From Pleodorina starrii (Eukaryota > Chlorophyta > Chlorophyceae > Chlamydomonadales > Volvocaceae), in assembly GCA_030267565.1 (NCBI GenBank), contig BRXU01000008.1, positions 372,001 to 436,000 on the forward strand: a DNA stretch of 64,000 bases, read 5' to 3'. Positions 21,101 to 33,829 of this stretch are shown here, in pieces. The translations under genes were made by a program, and so were the position numbers. A model generated the notes under the pieces. It saw nothing but the letters and a program-made list of their open reading frames with translations, was not told the DNA's origin and searched no databases. Every line of letters begins with the position of its first letter. Within the stretch, counting starts at the first letter, position 1.

Positions 21101-24100
21101 TGTGCGCATACGTGCACAGATTCAACCATAAATGCAGCCATGCAACCGTAATAATGGCAAGATGGCAAGGTGAGCAGCAAGCGATACATTGAAGACGGGC
21201 AGGTAGTGTGTGGCGGGGCGGGGCGAAGGAAGTCCATACCCGACCTTACACGCCAAAGCACGCGAGCGCACGAGCGATGCTGCCACGCCCGCCGCCCGCG
21301 AGCAGCCAGCGCACGGATCACGGCATGCGTGCGCCGCGTATTGAGCTAGCCGATAGATGTCAATCGCCGATGCGCGGCTATGCGGCAGCCTACCTAACGG
21401 TGAGTCGGTGACTAGAATGCGCCCGCACGTGCATGCGCACGCACCGCAACCCCGCTCCGATGTTCTCGACAAGTTACGCAATCCAAGGGCCGTGCGCCGC
21501 CGAGTCAGGGACTACAAACACATATACACACATACCGGTACGCAGGCATACCTGCATGGATGATGTTCGCCGAGTGCAGGTAGGCCATCCCGGAAGCCAC
21601 CTGGGAGGCGATGTCGATCACTGCCGGCATACGCACCGTGCCGCCAGCTGCGTGCGGGCGCAAGACATATGTAGGGTGGCGGGGTGAACCGAGGTTGCAG
21701 TACTCGATCGCGATCGTCTGATATATATCTAGGTACTCCATCCGCGGGGCGAGGGCCCATGCTTACCGACGGCGTCATAAAACTGCATCCGACGAAGCGC
21801 CTGAACCACCGATCCGCCCTCACAGAATCTGCACGAGTGCGGCAAGGGATCAGCAGGCGGGCAGGCAGGCGGGCAGGCAGGTAGGTAGGCAGGCGGGCAG
21901 GTGCAAGCGCTCAGCGAGGCATGACGTGGCGGAGCATAGCGTGGCGTGGGGTGCTCTGCACGACGTCCCCTCCATTTGCTCAACGTCCAGCGACCGAGGC
22001 TCATCACAGCGAGAGTTCGCAGTGGGCCGACAAACACACGCACGCGGCGCCACACGCAGCGGAGGGGAAGCACGCACGCACGCACGGTAGCTCCTCCTCC
22101 TGCTGGCAGCCTGCACACAAACATGCGTGCGCCCACTGCCAGCAATGCAGCCACCATGTGCGGAATCGATCGACTCACTCTGAGACCATCTTGAGTTGGT
22201 AGAAGGGCGCCATGTCGTGCAGCTGGGCCCCGCTGGCGGGAGCCACGGCCGCGGCGGGCGTCTGCGGCTGCTGCTGCGGCTGCTGCTCGCCCGAATTGCT
22301 CCCGCTTACATTTGCCCTGCGAGGATACTTTTGGTTGAGGAAGCTGCCTGCTCATTCGGAGGTATGCGGTGACGGTAGGTCCGTCCTGAACGAACATGGG
22401 ACGCTCCCCCCTCCCCCCACCCTCGTATCGAACGCATGCATGCACTGTTTACTTCAATCAATCAGCCCAGCTAGCTAGTTGCGCATCTGGTACGCTGCGC
22501 GCATCCATGCAGCCACCAGCCAGCAGGCAGCAGGCATTCAGGCACTCACACTCCGTCTTCTGAGGCGTTGCTGGCGGGCTTCAGGGCTGGCGAGTACTCG
22601 AGCAGAGCCACAGAGTAGGTCTGTGCACAACGGAGTTCGGAGGAAAGGACCGGTAGCCAGGGTCGATTGGCAGCGGGGCGCTTGCTTCACGTGCGTGCGA
22701 GCAGGATAGGCGGGTGGATGGGCGACAGGGTGACATCACGGGCTCATCACCCCGCCCCTTCCCGCCACTTGGACACCCGAGTGCGCAGGACGTGCCACAC
22801 CTACCAGGAGACACACGCACGCCGGCGCGCGGTAGGTGACGCGCGCGCGCGCCATCCTCGACACGCACGCCCCTCCCCCTCTCCGTCGTCTCCCCCCCTC
22901 CGCCTTCCCCAACCGCCCCACGCACCCACCCATCCACCCGCGCCCCCTACCTGCAGCACGCAGGGGTGGTTCAGGAGTGTCGAGATGGCGGCCTCCCCCA
23001 GCACCTGCTGCCACTGCGCCTGGCCGTACTGGCCCACCGGCACACTGATCACCTTGAGGGCCACTGTGACACCCTTCCATTCGCCTGCGGATGGGGCAAA
23101 GTGTGGAGGCAGGTACGGCGGGAATAAGAAGGAACCCATGTCCGCGACAATATGGCGGAAATGATGGGGTGGTGGGATGCGGCGGTTGGGCGCAAATGCG
23201 CGGGGCGGCCGGTCCTGAACGTTGGTCGCATCGATCAATCGCACTGATGCATCATCGGTTGGCGGCCCCGGCGTACATACACCCCCGAGAATTGACTATG
23301 GATGGATGGCGGAGCGGAGCGGAGTGAAGAGGAGGCAAAGCGCATGAACCGTAAGACACCTCCCTTATGCTAGGCACACGCGATCCTACACACGGCCCAG
23401 GCACACACAGCCTCGCTCGCAGCCCTCCCCCCCTCCCCCCTCCCCCCGCTCACCTTTGTACACTCGCCCGAATGTTCCCTTCCCCACCAGGTGCAGGTTG
23501 CGCACATCCGACAGGTCGTCGGAGGAAGAGGCCACAACCATCTTGCTGCTCAGCTCGGCACGAACCTGTCGAAGTTGAGCCCCAGGGTGGGGTCAGCAGC
23601 AGAGAGATGGGCGAGGCGAGGTGAGGTGACAGGTGAGGTAAATACCGCGAGATGCGGCGCGGCGAGGTACATATAGAAGCGAAGCAGCCCGGGACATACG
23701 GACGCGGAGGTGCGGGCGGGCACCGGTAAGCGAGTGGGCGCTGCTGCCTGACGGTGCGCACGGCGAGCATCGTCCACTGCTTGGCGAACATCTCATCCAC
23801 TACACCGCCCACTGCCCCTCAACGGATGGGCAGATAGCAAGCAGCATCAAGCCTCACTAATCCCCGCAACCGGTCAATCCAGAGGCCCAAACCCGCCGCC
23901 ACCCACGCTCCCTGCCTGCCGACCGGCGGGCATGTCGATCGGTTGGGTTCGGGCCGGGCCGGATCGCTCGGCGCCCCGTATGCGCCCATCCACGCACCCT
24001 CGGACCCGCCCATCCACAACCTATGCCAGGAGTCTACGAGCCTACGGCGCACACGCTCACCTTTGCAATGCGGTCCAGAGCTTCCTTGCTGACCACCGGA

Positions 24101-27007
24101 ACGAACCCCTGTGTGCACCATCGGTATTCGAGAGGGGCGGACGAACGGCGCTAGGTCGGTAGGTGCGGAATCAGTCACCACAGGCCAAGTGTCGGAAACG
24201 GTCGTGCGAACGTGCGTCTGTTTCAACCAAAAACGGGCTGGGGGAAGAATTCCGCTGGCGGGCCGGCATTTCATTCGGCATGTCGCCAACCCCGGTAAGG
24301 AATCCAAAATGTTGACAAACGGACGGATGGACGTACATCCCCACCTCGCCGCGGGCATGGCACGAGCCGCCGGTCGCACAAGTACCTAAGCAAGCACGCA
24401 GCCATTGCGCACCGCGACCCCGAGCGCTGCGCCCCCGCTCAACCTAACGCACCGGCACATGCGGCTGCTTGCGATGCGCTGCGGTCCCCGGCAGCAGACG
24501 AGAGAGGGCGTCTCCCACCCGCGCCCCCACGCCTCGGCCGCCGCCAGCACCCGCCTCCACGTCGCCTGCGCCTCCGAGCCCCAGCGGGTGCGCCGCCAGG
24601 GAGCTGCCGCCGCGCGCGGCACCCCGGCGGCGAATGCACCACACAGTGGCGAACACAAAGCCCAACACTAGGGTGCCTGCCACAGCCGGAAAAAAAAGCG
24701 AGGCGAAAACATAAACGGGCGCTTGGTTGGGTGCGCACATGTGTGTGTGGGGGGGTGGGTCACGAGCCCATCCAGAGCCCATCCATGGAGTATTAATTGA
24801 GGACAAGACAAGCGCAAAACGCCAGGGGTAGCACCCCAGTTGTCAGCGTGGACAGGTGGGAGTTGCTCGGCAAAAACAAAGTGTCAGATGTGGTTTGCAT
24901 TGCACAGACGATCGCATGTTGGGTACCGTACACTGAGGCAATCTGTTCTCAGACTCCTCCGGAACGGTCAGGAAAAGGCGGGTAGAGGGTGCCGGGCACT
25001 TTAAATGGGTGGCGGGCGTTGCCGGTAACCATCCGCACATCAACGGCGACAAGCTCAACCGCGTCCAACGAGCGCGACCGACGTCAACGTGCATCGTACA
25101 TTGCTCGGTACGTCAGGCACATGGGCATGTGTACCGAGTCTGAGGCGCTCCTTGACATGCAGCACAGCGCAGTACATCACATCACATCACAGCACAGCAC
25201 CCACCAGTGATGATGGCAGGGACCAGGATATTCACAATGCTGTTTCCCTCCTCGCCACTCCCGGCAGTGGCAGCAATGGCAGCAGGGGCTGCGGTCCCGT
25301 TTGACGAACTGTTGTTGCTGTTGTTGTTAGCTTCCAGCAGCTCCTTGACACACTGCTCGGGGCCGCTGGCACTGAGGCAGGACATGCTGGCGTAGGCGCG
25401 GCACCAGTACGAGCTGGCCTGCTCGTACAAACTGTACGACTGGCCATTGGAGCGCGTGATGCTGGTGGCCAGGTTGTCAATCGCCTGTATGCGACGGTGT
25501 GGTTCGCGACGGATACCAGAGGGGAGAAAGTGGTTGAGAGCCCATCCAGACGCAGTGTGGTGGGGCTGCAGGCGGTAATTAACGCCCATGTCCAGAGATA
25601 CTCACACCGGCAGTGTCTGCCAAGTAAGAGCTTCCGTGCATGTACGGTATGCGCAGGAAACGGACGTGATTGTGCTATGCCTGCCGGATGGCCCACAGAG
25701 CGCGCGGACGTGAAGGCTGATGGCCGTGCGCGATACGTCCCTACAGCAGATAGGACTGGATTGGACGGTGTTCCAGGTCGCGAAAGCCCGTGCATGCGAC
25801 CCCCCGCCCGCCACCAGACAGGCCTCGCTGGGTCCGACCAACCGCTTCATCGTAAGGAAACACATCGAGATATACATGTTGCCGCTGTCGACATGGGCGA
25901 CAACCAACGCACCAGCGTTTCTGCCAAGCAGGTGACGTTGCTGCCGCTGCTGCTGCCATTGCCGCCGCCGCCACTGCTGCTGCTGTTGCTGCTGCTGACG
26001 GTGACCGCGTCCGCGGCAGCCGTCGACGACGTCGTCGTCGCAGGCGGAGCCCCCGCCGGCGGAACGTAGCAGAAGGGCTGCAGCGAGGCGGTCTGCTGCT
26101 GCCCGGCCGCGTCTGGAAGCCGCGTGTAGGACGTGACGTGCTGCACAAAGATCTGGAGCGGAAGGCAGCCGTCCCGAAGCTTCACTGTCTGGAAGAACCG
26201 GACGCTGGCCCTGCGAGAGACGAGGACGAGAGAAGAGAGCGTCGGTTCGTTAATATTCGGCATCGCTAACGCATTTCCGTTAAAGTTATCTGCAAAAGGG
26301 TCAGGTTCAGGCCCAGTATTACTAAGCCCAAAGCGGAAGTGTGGGCTCCGTCACACCGTCACACCGTCACGGGGGCCCACTAGGAGAGGGAAATGAGCGC
26401 CCTCGCAACTAGCCTTCCGAAAGACTCAAAAGCGTGTAGCAAACGGAATGACACTGTCCAGCTGGCAGCCATTCGCGGAGAGCGACTTTCGTCCGTTGTT
26501 CCGCACCATGTCTCACCTCGCGCCCGGCTGGGCCAATGTCACAACCTGCCAATCATAGCCAAGCTGTGACAACCCATTCCATAAGAAAAGGTTGCGGAAT
26601 CCTAGGGTTGTGTTGTCGCCTAAGCGGAAAAGGCCTTGCGCGGCTTTGCCAAAGTCAATACCGCTTGCATACTGGAGGGCTGACAACTGGAACCATTTCG
26701 TGCCTGCTAAACTAAAGGCCTTCACCACATCCACGCTGCCGACCAGCTCCAGTTGACGGTTTGGGCCAATTGCAAGCCCACCGCTTACGGCATCTAAGCT
26801 GAACACGCCGCTTCCCAGCCTAATCTGGTCGACTGAGGTGTCGCGAAGCGCATTGAGTAACTCGTTGACAGATGCCACAGGGCCGACGGCACGCCCACGG
26901 CACGGGGTTATCACGAGGAAAAAGTGGCCAAAAACAAGGAGAAGAAGCTGCATCATGCATGGGGCGCGCGCCCATGTTAGCTTGTCATGAAATGCTACAA
27001 GGGCCAT
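18184..27007 (-). CDS. Receptor-like TKL-type protein kinase with beta-helix-like ectodomain
   Basis: Sixteen exons: 27007-26517, 26210-25913, 25484-25205, 24676-24453, 24108-24061, 23565-23454, 23084-22951, 22620-22550, 22316-22179, 21828-21767, 21647-21552, 20999-20869, 20662-20638, 20281-20222, 19444-19282, 18877-18184. All phases match; total 3,027 nt (1,008 aa). The signal peptide MMQLLLLVFGHFFLVITP begins at the ATG at 26956; the ATG at 27007 is an in-frame alternative. The ectodomain (residues 20-340) resembles the start of a pectin-lyase-like beta-helix, as in many algal receptor kinases (inference). The TM helix at 345-370 is encoded across the junction of exons 3 and 4. Kinase domain: GKGTFGRV 475-482, Lys495 in VALK, HADLKAAN with Asp652 and Asn657, DFG 675-677, MAPE ending at 704, DVYSFG from 716, RPTF from 778. 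HAD replaces HRD, so it is a non-RD kinase. The tail from 800 is Gln/Ala/Pro-rich. All catalytic residues are present, so it is predicted active on Ser/Thr at the plasma membrane; the ligand is unknown. Confidence 0.85.
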
Positions 27008-28279
27008 CTACAGTTATATTGCCTAAAAATTGCGAGCCGCGCGTAGTGAGCAGCAATTGTCTGAAGTGACTAACATGTCGTTTCTTAATTGGCCTTGCAA
27101 AAATATAATGTCGGCTATGAAGCGTTAGAGTAAGAACGTTCTCGGGAAAACAGGGCAGAGGACACGAGGTCTGATGCATGTGGGGCCATCATGCCTGTTA
27201 GGACCGTTGGGGCGCCTGTCGTGCAAAAAGGTTGCCGGTCCTTGAACGGGAGACACCAAGGACGCCAACAGAAGCCAGCAGTGCGGCTGATTCATGGTCA
27301 TATTTTTTTGCGAGCATAGCCATGAGGTTGAGCGCGGGCTCCCATTACCGGACCTAATCTTGCTGCAAGCCGGTTCGGGGAATCAACTTCTGTTGGCGGT
27401 GTTGCCACATCGTACAATGTCTGTTAACATGCACACAAAACGTTTTTTGCTGAAATATTGCGCCTTGGTCCAAACAGAGCTCACACTCCTGCATTGCAAC
27501 CCTGCCTCCCCTCATGTCTGCTGGACACATACATCAGGTGTGCCTGTGATTTCACTGCAACTGTTGCTACCAAATCTCCTGTCGAACGGCCTTCAATTGG
27601 CCGGCGAGAGCTCTGGCGGCACACTGACAGTTAACCATAGGGTCGTCGCTGACCGCCGCACGTGCTTCCCTCGTGCTTTCGATCCCTCATCCCTGAGGGT
27701 ACCCACGGGGGTCGGATTGCCGGAAGTGAGGTGTCACGGAATAGACACTCCATATCATATCAACCTTTAATCTATGGGATCAATGAGCGTTGCCAACCGG
27801 ATGGACGGCGCCGGCCTACGGATTGACGGAGTCGCCCTTCGGATTGACGAAAGTCGCCCTTCGGATTGACAGGGTTGCCCATAGGACCAATGGCTCGCTG
27901 TACATTGATAAATTCCTTGTAATTTAAGACCGAGGGACCGGGATACAGAACACTCAGTTCACATTTGAGGCAGAAATTGCGTTTTGGGGCCCGATTACAT
28001 ATGCACGAAACTGTGTCTTGCAGGGAACCAGTTTATATCTGGTGTTTACATTTCACCCGGAAAGTGGTTTCGTCATAAAGGTATTACTGCAAGTTTTCAC
28101 CGGGGTCGTGAAAACTTGCAATAATTCATCAGCTTCAAACATAATGTAGTAAAAACAAGAAGCTGGACGCCTCCTAGGCATACAGCAACCCAAACCACAC
28201 ACAGCGTCCGTTCTTCACCTTGCTAGCCCTTTAATATCCTCATAATTTTTAAGCAGAGCATGCGTTTGCCGCGGCACGA
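27008..28279. other. Upstream region of the kinase gene
   Basis: The kinase promoter should lie in the first few hundred bases. Short imperfect repeats of CGGATTGACG with GTCGCCCTT occur at 27810-27880. A hairpin lies at 28083-28125 (listed separately). No gene was supported. Confidence 0.45.
28083..28125. repeat. Hairpin, 18-bp arms
   Basis: Arms ATTACTGCAAGTTTTCAC (28083-28100) and GTGAAAACTTGCAATAAT (28108-28125) pair except at one position, around a 7-nt loop. It lies 155 bp upstream of the broken gene at 28280 and may mark one end of a mobile unit. Confidence 0.75.
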
Positions 28280-28998
28280 ATGAGCGATCTATATGAATCC
28301 TCTGACGACGAGGAGTATGATCCTGAAGAGTACTCAATCCAGGCAGAGCAGGACGATCCTTAGAAAGACGCTATCGCTCAAGAAGCTGTCCTGAGTGCTG
28401 TGCAGACGCTGAACGTTCCCCTACCGCCGAACTGGGGAGGCCACAAGCGACGCTCTTCCCGTGGAAGCTCCCGTGCAAGCTCTCGCAGCAGCGACGGGGG
28501 CGATGATGTTAGCGAGGACGGAGACGCTCAGGGAGGCACCCAGGCGGCAGGCACTCAGGCGGCAGGCAGCACGCGGCGGCGGGGCCACGGGTGTACCCCC
28601 GACCCACCCTACACTGGTGTTGCCCTTTTCTGCTGTCGTACAGACTCAAACTCAAGGACAAGTTCCTCCGCTACGGCGTCCCCTTGGAGCCCAGCGAGCG
28701 GCAGGAGGCCGTAAAGATGATCACCGACGCCTTCTACACACGACACGTTTTCAGTAAACTGCTGGATCCAACCCCGGAGCAGTTGGGGCAAGCCGACTTG
28801 GCAGACTATCTTCTGAGCCAGTCAGAGGGCTACTGCGCTGCACCCGACTGCAAGGCGAATCAGGCGCGTGTAGTACGGGGGTACGGGGGCCAGTTGTTTG
28901 TGGTTTGCGGTAGCGCCTTTTGCCGTGATCCTCAGCCAAAGTCCTTGTTCTGCCCGGCGGGACAGTGGGCCGAGGCAAGCCTGGCCGAGATGGAGTAA
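28280..28998 (+). pseudogene. Broken gene with Cys-rich C-terminus, possibly transposon-encoded
   Basis: Not a family I recognise. ATG at 28280 opens an acidic stretch (MSDLYESSDDEEYDPEEY), then a TAG stop at 28361-28363, after which the same frame continues (KDAIAQEAVLSAVQ) through a Ser/Arg-rich part. A 53-bp intron (28591-28643; GTGTAC donor, ACAG acceptor, phase 2) joins it to a second exon with KLKDKFLRYGVPLEPSER and a Cys cluster (YCAAPDCK, VVCGSAFC, LFCPAGQW) ending in TAA at 28998. Without the TAG the joined frame would have 221 residues. The Cys spacing suggests zinc binding. The two flanking hairpins make a mobile-element relic likely. A genuine gene with a different start is the alternative. 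Confidence 0.5.
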
Positions 28999-29044
28999 CT
29001 GACCCATGCATGGTGCATGGTGAGGGTTCAGCCGCTAAAAACGA

Positions 29045-29124
29045 GTTTTTGCGCCAAGGTGCGGTGCCATGGTGAAGTAGAGCCCGCCCGGCGGCCCTTC
29101 ACCATGGCACCCTGGCGCAAAAAC
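29045..29124. repeat. Long imperfect hairpin
   Basis: The left arm 29045-29077 begins GTTTTTGCGCCA and ends GCCATGGTGAAG. The right arm 29097-29124 is its inverse except for a 5-nt insertion and one mismatch. It lies 47 bp past the stop of the broken gene at 28280-28998. Confidence 0.8.
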
Positions 29125-29389
29125 TTGGAGCCACTGTCGGTTAGTTTCAATTTCTTGTTGGACTCCATTGATACTAGTTGTGCGGAGTGGGTATAACGTG
29201 GTGTCGCTGTCCTAGATAAGTTCTCGTCTTATGCCGGAAGTAGCCGTCAAGTCATTGTGCCGTACTTCAACAAGGCGCGCCCTCGTAACACCCCGGCGAA
29301 TAAGGTAACTTGCGCGGGACTAGGGGTGGCAAAGCTGTGGCCCTCAGTGCCCGCGCGGCTACTCCAAAGTGTGCGGGGGCGCTTTGGGG

Positions 29390-29700
29390 CCCGACCCTCG
29401 GGGGCGCTGCCATTATCGGCATCGAGTTTAAGGATGATGCTGCCGGTGAAGACTTATTTGTCTGAAGGCCTTTCATCTTGAGAAGTTTGGCCGTGGGCGG
29501 AACTGACTGGTTCACACCTGCCGCTTGGTGGCACGGTTTGTTGCACACCTTTGCGTTCTTTTAAAACGCTTGGACTCAGAGCGTTGCTCGCTTGTGCTCG
29601 CCCGTCTACGATGATGACTCCAAGCCGTTCCAATGGCCTCATATCGGCCACTACAAGACCACAGTGGACACTGCCAATTACCGTACGCGCGGCCGAACGC
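29390..29700 (+). pseudogene. Degenerate coding remnants, origin unknown
   Basis: Two plus-strand stretches read like decayed protein: AAIIGIEFKDDAAGEDLFV ending in a stop near 29463, and SLAVGGTDWFTPAAWWHGLL, a TAA near 29564, then SPVYDDDSKPFQWPHIGHY. The in-frame stops and lack of splice sites argue for a relic. No family is assigned; together with the hairpins upstream a transposon source is plausible. Confidence 0.25.
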
Positions 29701-30750
29701 CAAGCAACGACAGGACATCCCTTCCTCGGGCACTCTGACATCCCATTCCGCTCGGCGAATCTGCATATTGTTCATTTTGAGGCCAGACCCATGACCCCGG
29801 TTCGTTCATCTTGTTACCCTCCGAATCTGTCCACCGGCTCTGTACTGCAGAAAGCTGCACAGGAGGCGCACGGATCTACCACACGCGCGCAATGGGCCTT
29901 GCTACAGCCATACCGGCGCAGCTGCACAGCCGTGCCAGTTCACGTGGACGGCCCCTGTGCAACCCACGGCCGAAGTATTTTGACGTCCATTACGCCACGC
30001 CGCCCCGATGCGGTGCCGTTGCAGCCAGCACGCCCGCTTTAGCGGTGACGGACCGGCAAAGCCGCCCCGGCGAGCCGTCTGGTAACAACAATACATGGGA
30101 TGAGCTTCTCATCCCCGCATCCTGCGGCTGTTATCCCGGCCTTACATCCTGCCGATGTGAGCTCCAGTTCCACTGGCAACACCTTCAAGCAAACTACACA
30201 CGCGCACTCGCCTGCCATGCCCCGCGCGCACACCCAATGCACCCTATTCTTTGAGGTCACAGATAGGTGGAGCTGTGGATGCCGATGGCGGCGCCTGTCG
30301 CACCCCGCCCTCCCCCCTAGCAACACCCCCACCCAACAACACCAACCAGCTGAACCCGCTGCCGCTGGCTGTCCGGCCCGATAAGCGTCCTGTAAGCACC
30401 TTCGGCATGCAGCAACCAGCTTCGACAAGCAAAGACCTACCGGTATCTGCTCCCTTGAGCCCGAGAGGCAGTGCCAACCCTCCGCCTGACAGCCGCCGCT
30501 GCCATGTATGAACTTGTGCAGACAGACACGTCAGCGCCCCCCCTCGACGGCACGTCACCCGGCTTCCACGCGGTCGCCCTGCTGGCGCCGACACCTCGCA
30601 CCCCTCACCCACACACCTAAGAGGGGAGGTCTCGCCACAGTGGGTCCCCAGGCACCGTATCCCTCAATCGCACACCCACGTCCCGCCCCGGGCGCAGCTG
30701 CAGCGGACTGGCAATTGACGGGTCGCCCCTACAGTGGCAGCTGCGGCTGG
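29701..30750. other. Unassigned sequence 3' of SDS22
   Basis: No supported gene. On the minus strand a TGTAA (plus 30143-30147 reads TTACA) lies about 600 nt past the SDS22 stop and could be its polyadenylation signal, so much of this stretch may be its 3' UTR. The opposite strand shows only short unconvincing frames. Confidence 0.35.
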
Positions 30751-33700
30751 TCACAGGAAGTTTGCGTCCAGCTGCTTCAGCTTGGGCAGCATGTTGAGCA
30801 GCTTGCGCTTGTACTGTGGATCGCCGGCCTGCGGACAGGGGATTGAGGGGGACAGAAGAGAGGGTCACTGGGTCCGCTTGGCATGCTGACAAAGGAGACC
30901 ACGTTTAGGCCGGGCCCTCAGCCGGAGCCGGAGCCCCCTTCGAACGGTGCACGTGGCGCGGAGGAGGGAAAAGCGCGAGGGGCAACAAGGGCGGCGGGCT
31001 GCACCCGCGGGAGTGGCAGTTCACTCTTCCTCTCGTCGCCCCTTCAATTCCCGTGGGGACGCAAGCGCCCGCTTATTCCTTAGTACCGCCTCAGGTGTCC
31101 CGCCATCTGGGGCTCCCCACATCCGTAGCCCGATTACCATGGGAACGGAGGGTCCTGTACACACCACCAATCCAGCATGCAAGTCTCGGTCCATGGACTG
31201 ACTGGGACCTCGAGTCCGCATCTCAGCAGCTGGCCTCCTCACGATCCAGATATCGTACCATGACCATGACCATAAACGTCCCCGCCGCGTCTCTCACCCG
31301 CGCGCCTCTTCACCCTCTCTTCCCTGGCGCAGGCGCGGCAAGGCACGAGCACCGCGTAGTCCCTCCTTCCTTTTCTCCCGTGCCACGCGCACTCCCTCCC
31401 TCCCAGCCAGTCACGCTTCCGCCAGCCCTCCTCCCTCACCCTCTCCCTCCCACCCTCTCGGTCCATGGCTTCCCGCCCACCCACCCACCGCCGGGTTTCC
31501 TTCCAGGTAGATGCACGTGAGGCTCTGCCGTACAGGATCCAGCGCGCGATCCAGCGCCGCGTCGATGGCCGGAATGCGGTTGTCGTTGAGCCACAGGTCC
31601 TCCAGCTGGGTCAGGCTGGCCAGCGCCGCCGGATCCACGGCCGTTAGGCGGTTGGACGAGACGTCCAGCATTTTGAGCCGGACCAACGGTGCCAGGCCCT
31701 CCAGCTGGGAAATGCCGTTGTGGCTGAGGTACAGCTCCTCAAGTGCCGTACATGCCTCCAGGCCCAACATGGACGTCAGTCTGGCGCGGGGCGGGGGGGC
31801 GGCCGTGGTGGTGGCGGGGGGCGGTTCGGAGGGCATGGCCCAGATGTGCAGGCCGTGGCGCGGGACGGGGAGAAATCGGTGTACACCGGCAACCGGGAAG
31901 GAGGCGCAGCAGTGGGTGGGTACGAGTACCGGCATGCCAGTGCACAGGGCCAAGGGCCAGCATCACGGCGGAATGGCACCGAAGGGCGGCGGCCCAGTGC
32001 GGTGCTGTCCAGCCCAAGCGGCTCAGGGCCTTCGGGCTGCCCCGTGGGAGCCGCCCTGTCCTGTGTCGGGCTGTGCCGTGTCACGTCATGCCCCTCGTCC
32101 CTCGCGGCAAAGATACTCGCACCCAAATTCACAAGACCGGGTCCGTGGGTCCAAGGCCCATAAATGACCGGGTACCGCCCCGCCCCAGGCGCAATTACGA
32201 TGCCGCCTACCCGCCCTGCCTGCTGCTCCATTCATACAGTCACTGCATCGGCGCGCGCGCCACACGACGACCATCACGCGACCCCACTTCCCTCCTCCTG
32301 CCCTCCCCATACCCGCCCCCGGCCGCCTTCACACCGCATTCCCATCTCTCAGCGCCCGCCACTGTGCTGCCCTCCCGCCCCCACCCGCCCCCCTCTCCCT
32401 CCCGCACCCCTTCGCCCCCTCCTCACCGGTTGCTCTGCAGCGATATCCGGCGCAGGTTGGTCAGAGTCGCCAGGCCACCGATGCTGGTGATGCGGTTGCG
32501 TCCCAGCCACAGCTCCCGCAGCCCCGTCAGGCTGTCAATGCCCTCCACGGTCCGGATGCGGTTGGATCCCAGTTCCAGCAGCGTGAGGCCCGTCAGCTGG
32601 GACAGCGCCGCGATGGCGGTCACCTTGTTGCTGGCCACATACAGCTCCTCCAGGGAGCCCGAGTCCAGGTCGGCCAGGGGGAGCAGGTTGCGGATCTGCA
32701 CGCAGGCGGCGGCAGGACAGAGGCGGTGGAGAGACAGGCAAGCGGCAGGACGAGGCAGGTGGGTGGGGAGGCAGGGCGCAGTATGAGAAGGAGAGGGGTG
32801 AAAGCGGGGTGCGCGAGTTCGTCGTGCGGATAACGACGATGATGCGGTAAAGACGGAACGGTAAGGTAGGAACAGAACGATGGGGTCTTAAAGCAGGGAA
32901 GTAACTGGAGCCGACCCCTGGGGCCAAGGGGTGTGTGTGTGTGCAGGTTTGCGGGTTCCGAGTGGTGGGTGGCGCGTGGAGCGCGTGTGGTGGGGGTTAG
33001 AGGTGGCCGCTGCACCCTTACTCTTCAATGAGCCCCAGCCGCGAGAGCTGCCGGCCAAGTCCTTCGGGGCCGGATGGCTCTCGCTCGTCCTGCTTCACGC
33101 TGCTCCTACACGCCAGCACACGACAGCATAGAAGGCCGTACCTGGTTGTACGAGCAGTCCAGCCTGCGAAGCTGTGTGAAGCCTTGCAAGCTCGGTATCT
33201 GCAGGCGTACGGTAAAAGACACAAACAGCGATCTCCGTGTCACAAGCAACGCCCGTGTACCCACTTCACTCATGGTCAATTACAACACCCCAGAGGCCCA
33301 ACATCAAACGCGGCTCGCCGCTCAAAAGACCGGGTTCGCGTCCGGGGCTTTCCCCACCCTCCACAGCCCCCGTCAGCCGGCTCAGTCCCTGCACAGCCCC
33401 AAGCATAGAGCAACCCCTCTAAACGATAACAATACCGTTGATAAGTGGTTGTCTCTAAATTCCAGATCTTCTAGCGCGCTCTTGCAGGCGCAAGTGCTCC
33501 ACGCCGACACATTTGCAAGAAGGTTCTGGCGAAAGTTGATGCACCGCAATCCTGTGTAGCGCACAAGAACACGTCACACCTCAAGGTACACCACGTGTAT
33601 GTGGGCACGGGCAGATACCTTCAAGTTGGAGTATGCGCGGGTCGATTGTCCGAAGGCGGTTAGCTGTCAAGTCAATCGCCTGATAACAAAATGAAAGCGC

Positions 33701-33829
33701 AAGCGTCAAGGTAGGAGGATACCGGCCGCCCTAACAACACCGTCATATATTCACCGTCAGCGTCGGCTCAATTTCCACGCCGGTCAGGTCCGGAAGGTGA
33801 AAATTCGTAAGGTCTAGCTCCGTCGGCAT
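30751..33829 (-). CDS. SDS22 (PPP1R7-like): SDS22-like leucine-rich repeat regulator of protein phosphatase 1
   Basis: Seven exons: 33829-33755, 33679-33619, 33551-33436, 33198-33142, 32695-32427, 31780-31489, 30828-30751; 948 nt, 315 aa, phases consistent. Tandem SDS22-type ~22-residue LRRs run through the protein, for example AIDLTANRLRTIDP, LRRLDCSYNQIRNLLPLADL, LTLLELGSNRIRTVEGID, LRELWLGRNRITSIGGLA, LEELYLSHNGISQLEG and LEDLWLNDNRI. The end matches the LRR-cap of the family: YLEGNPA, then DPQYKRKLLNMLPKLKQLD. Length fits eukaryotic SDS22 (about 340-360 aa) with a short N-terminus. The family binds nuclear and cytosolic PP1 catalytic subunit and controls its maturation. The start ATG opens MPTELDLTNFHLPDL, with the family's acidic N-terminal region missing. 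It is divergent from the ankyrin/U-box gene, 447 bp away. Confidence 0.9.

Noticed and set aside
25207..26069. Plus-strand frames opposite the kinase ectodomain
   Set aside because: Mirror images of Ser/Gly/Ala-rich exons; splice sites and domain content support the minus strand.
33022..33047. 26-nt candidate exon of the SDS22 gene
   Set aside because: It would break the reading frame. Joining 33142 directly to 32695 gives SYNQIRNLLPL, which matches the family.
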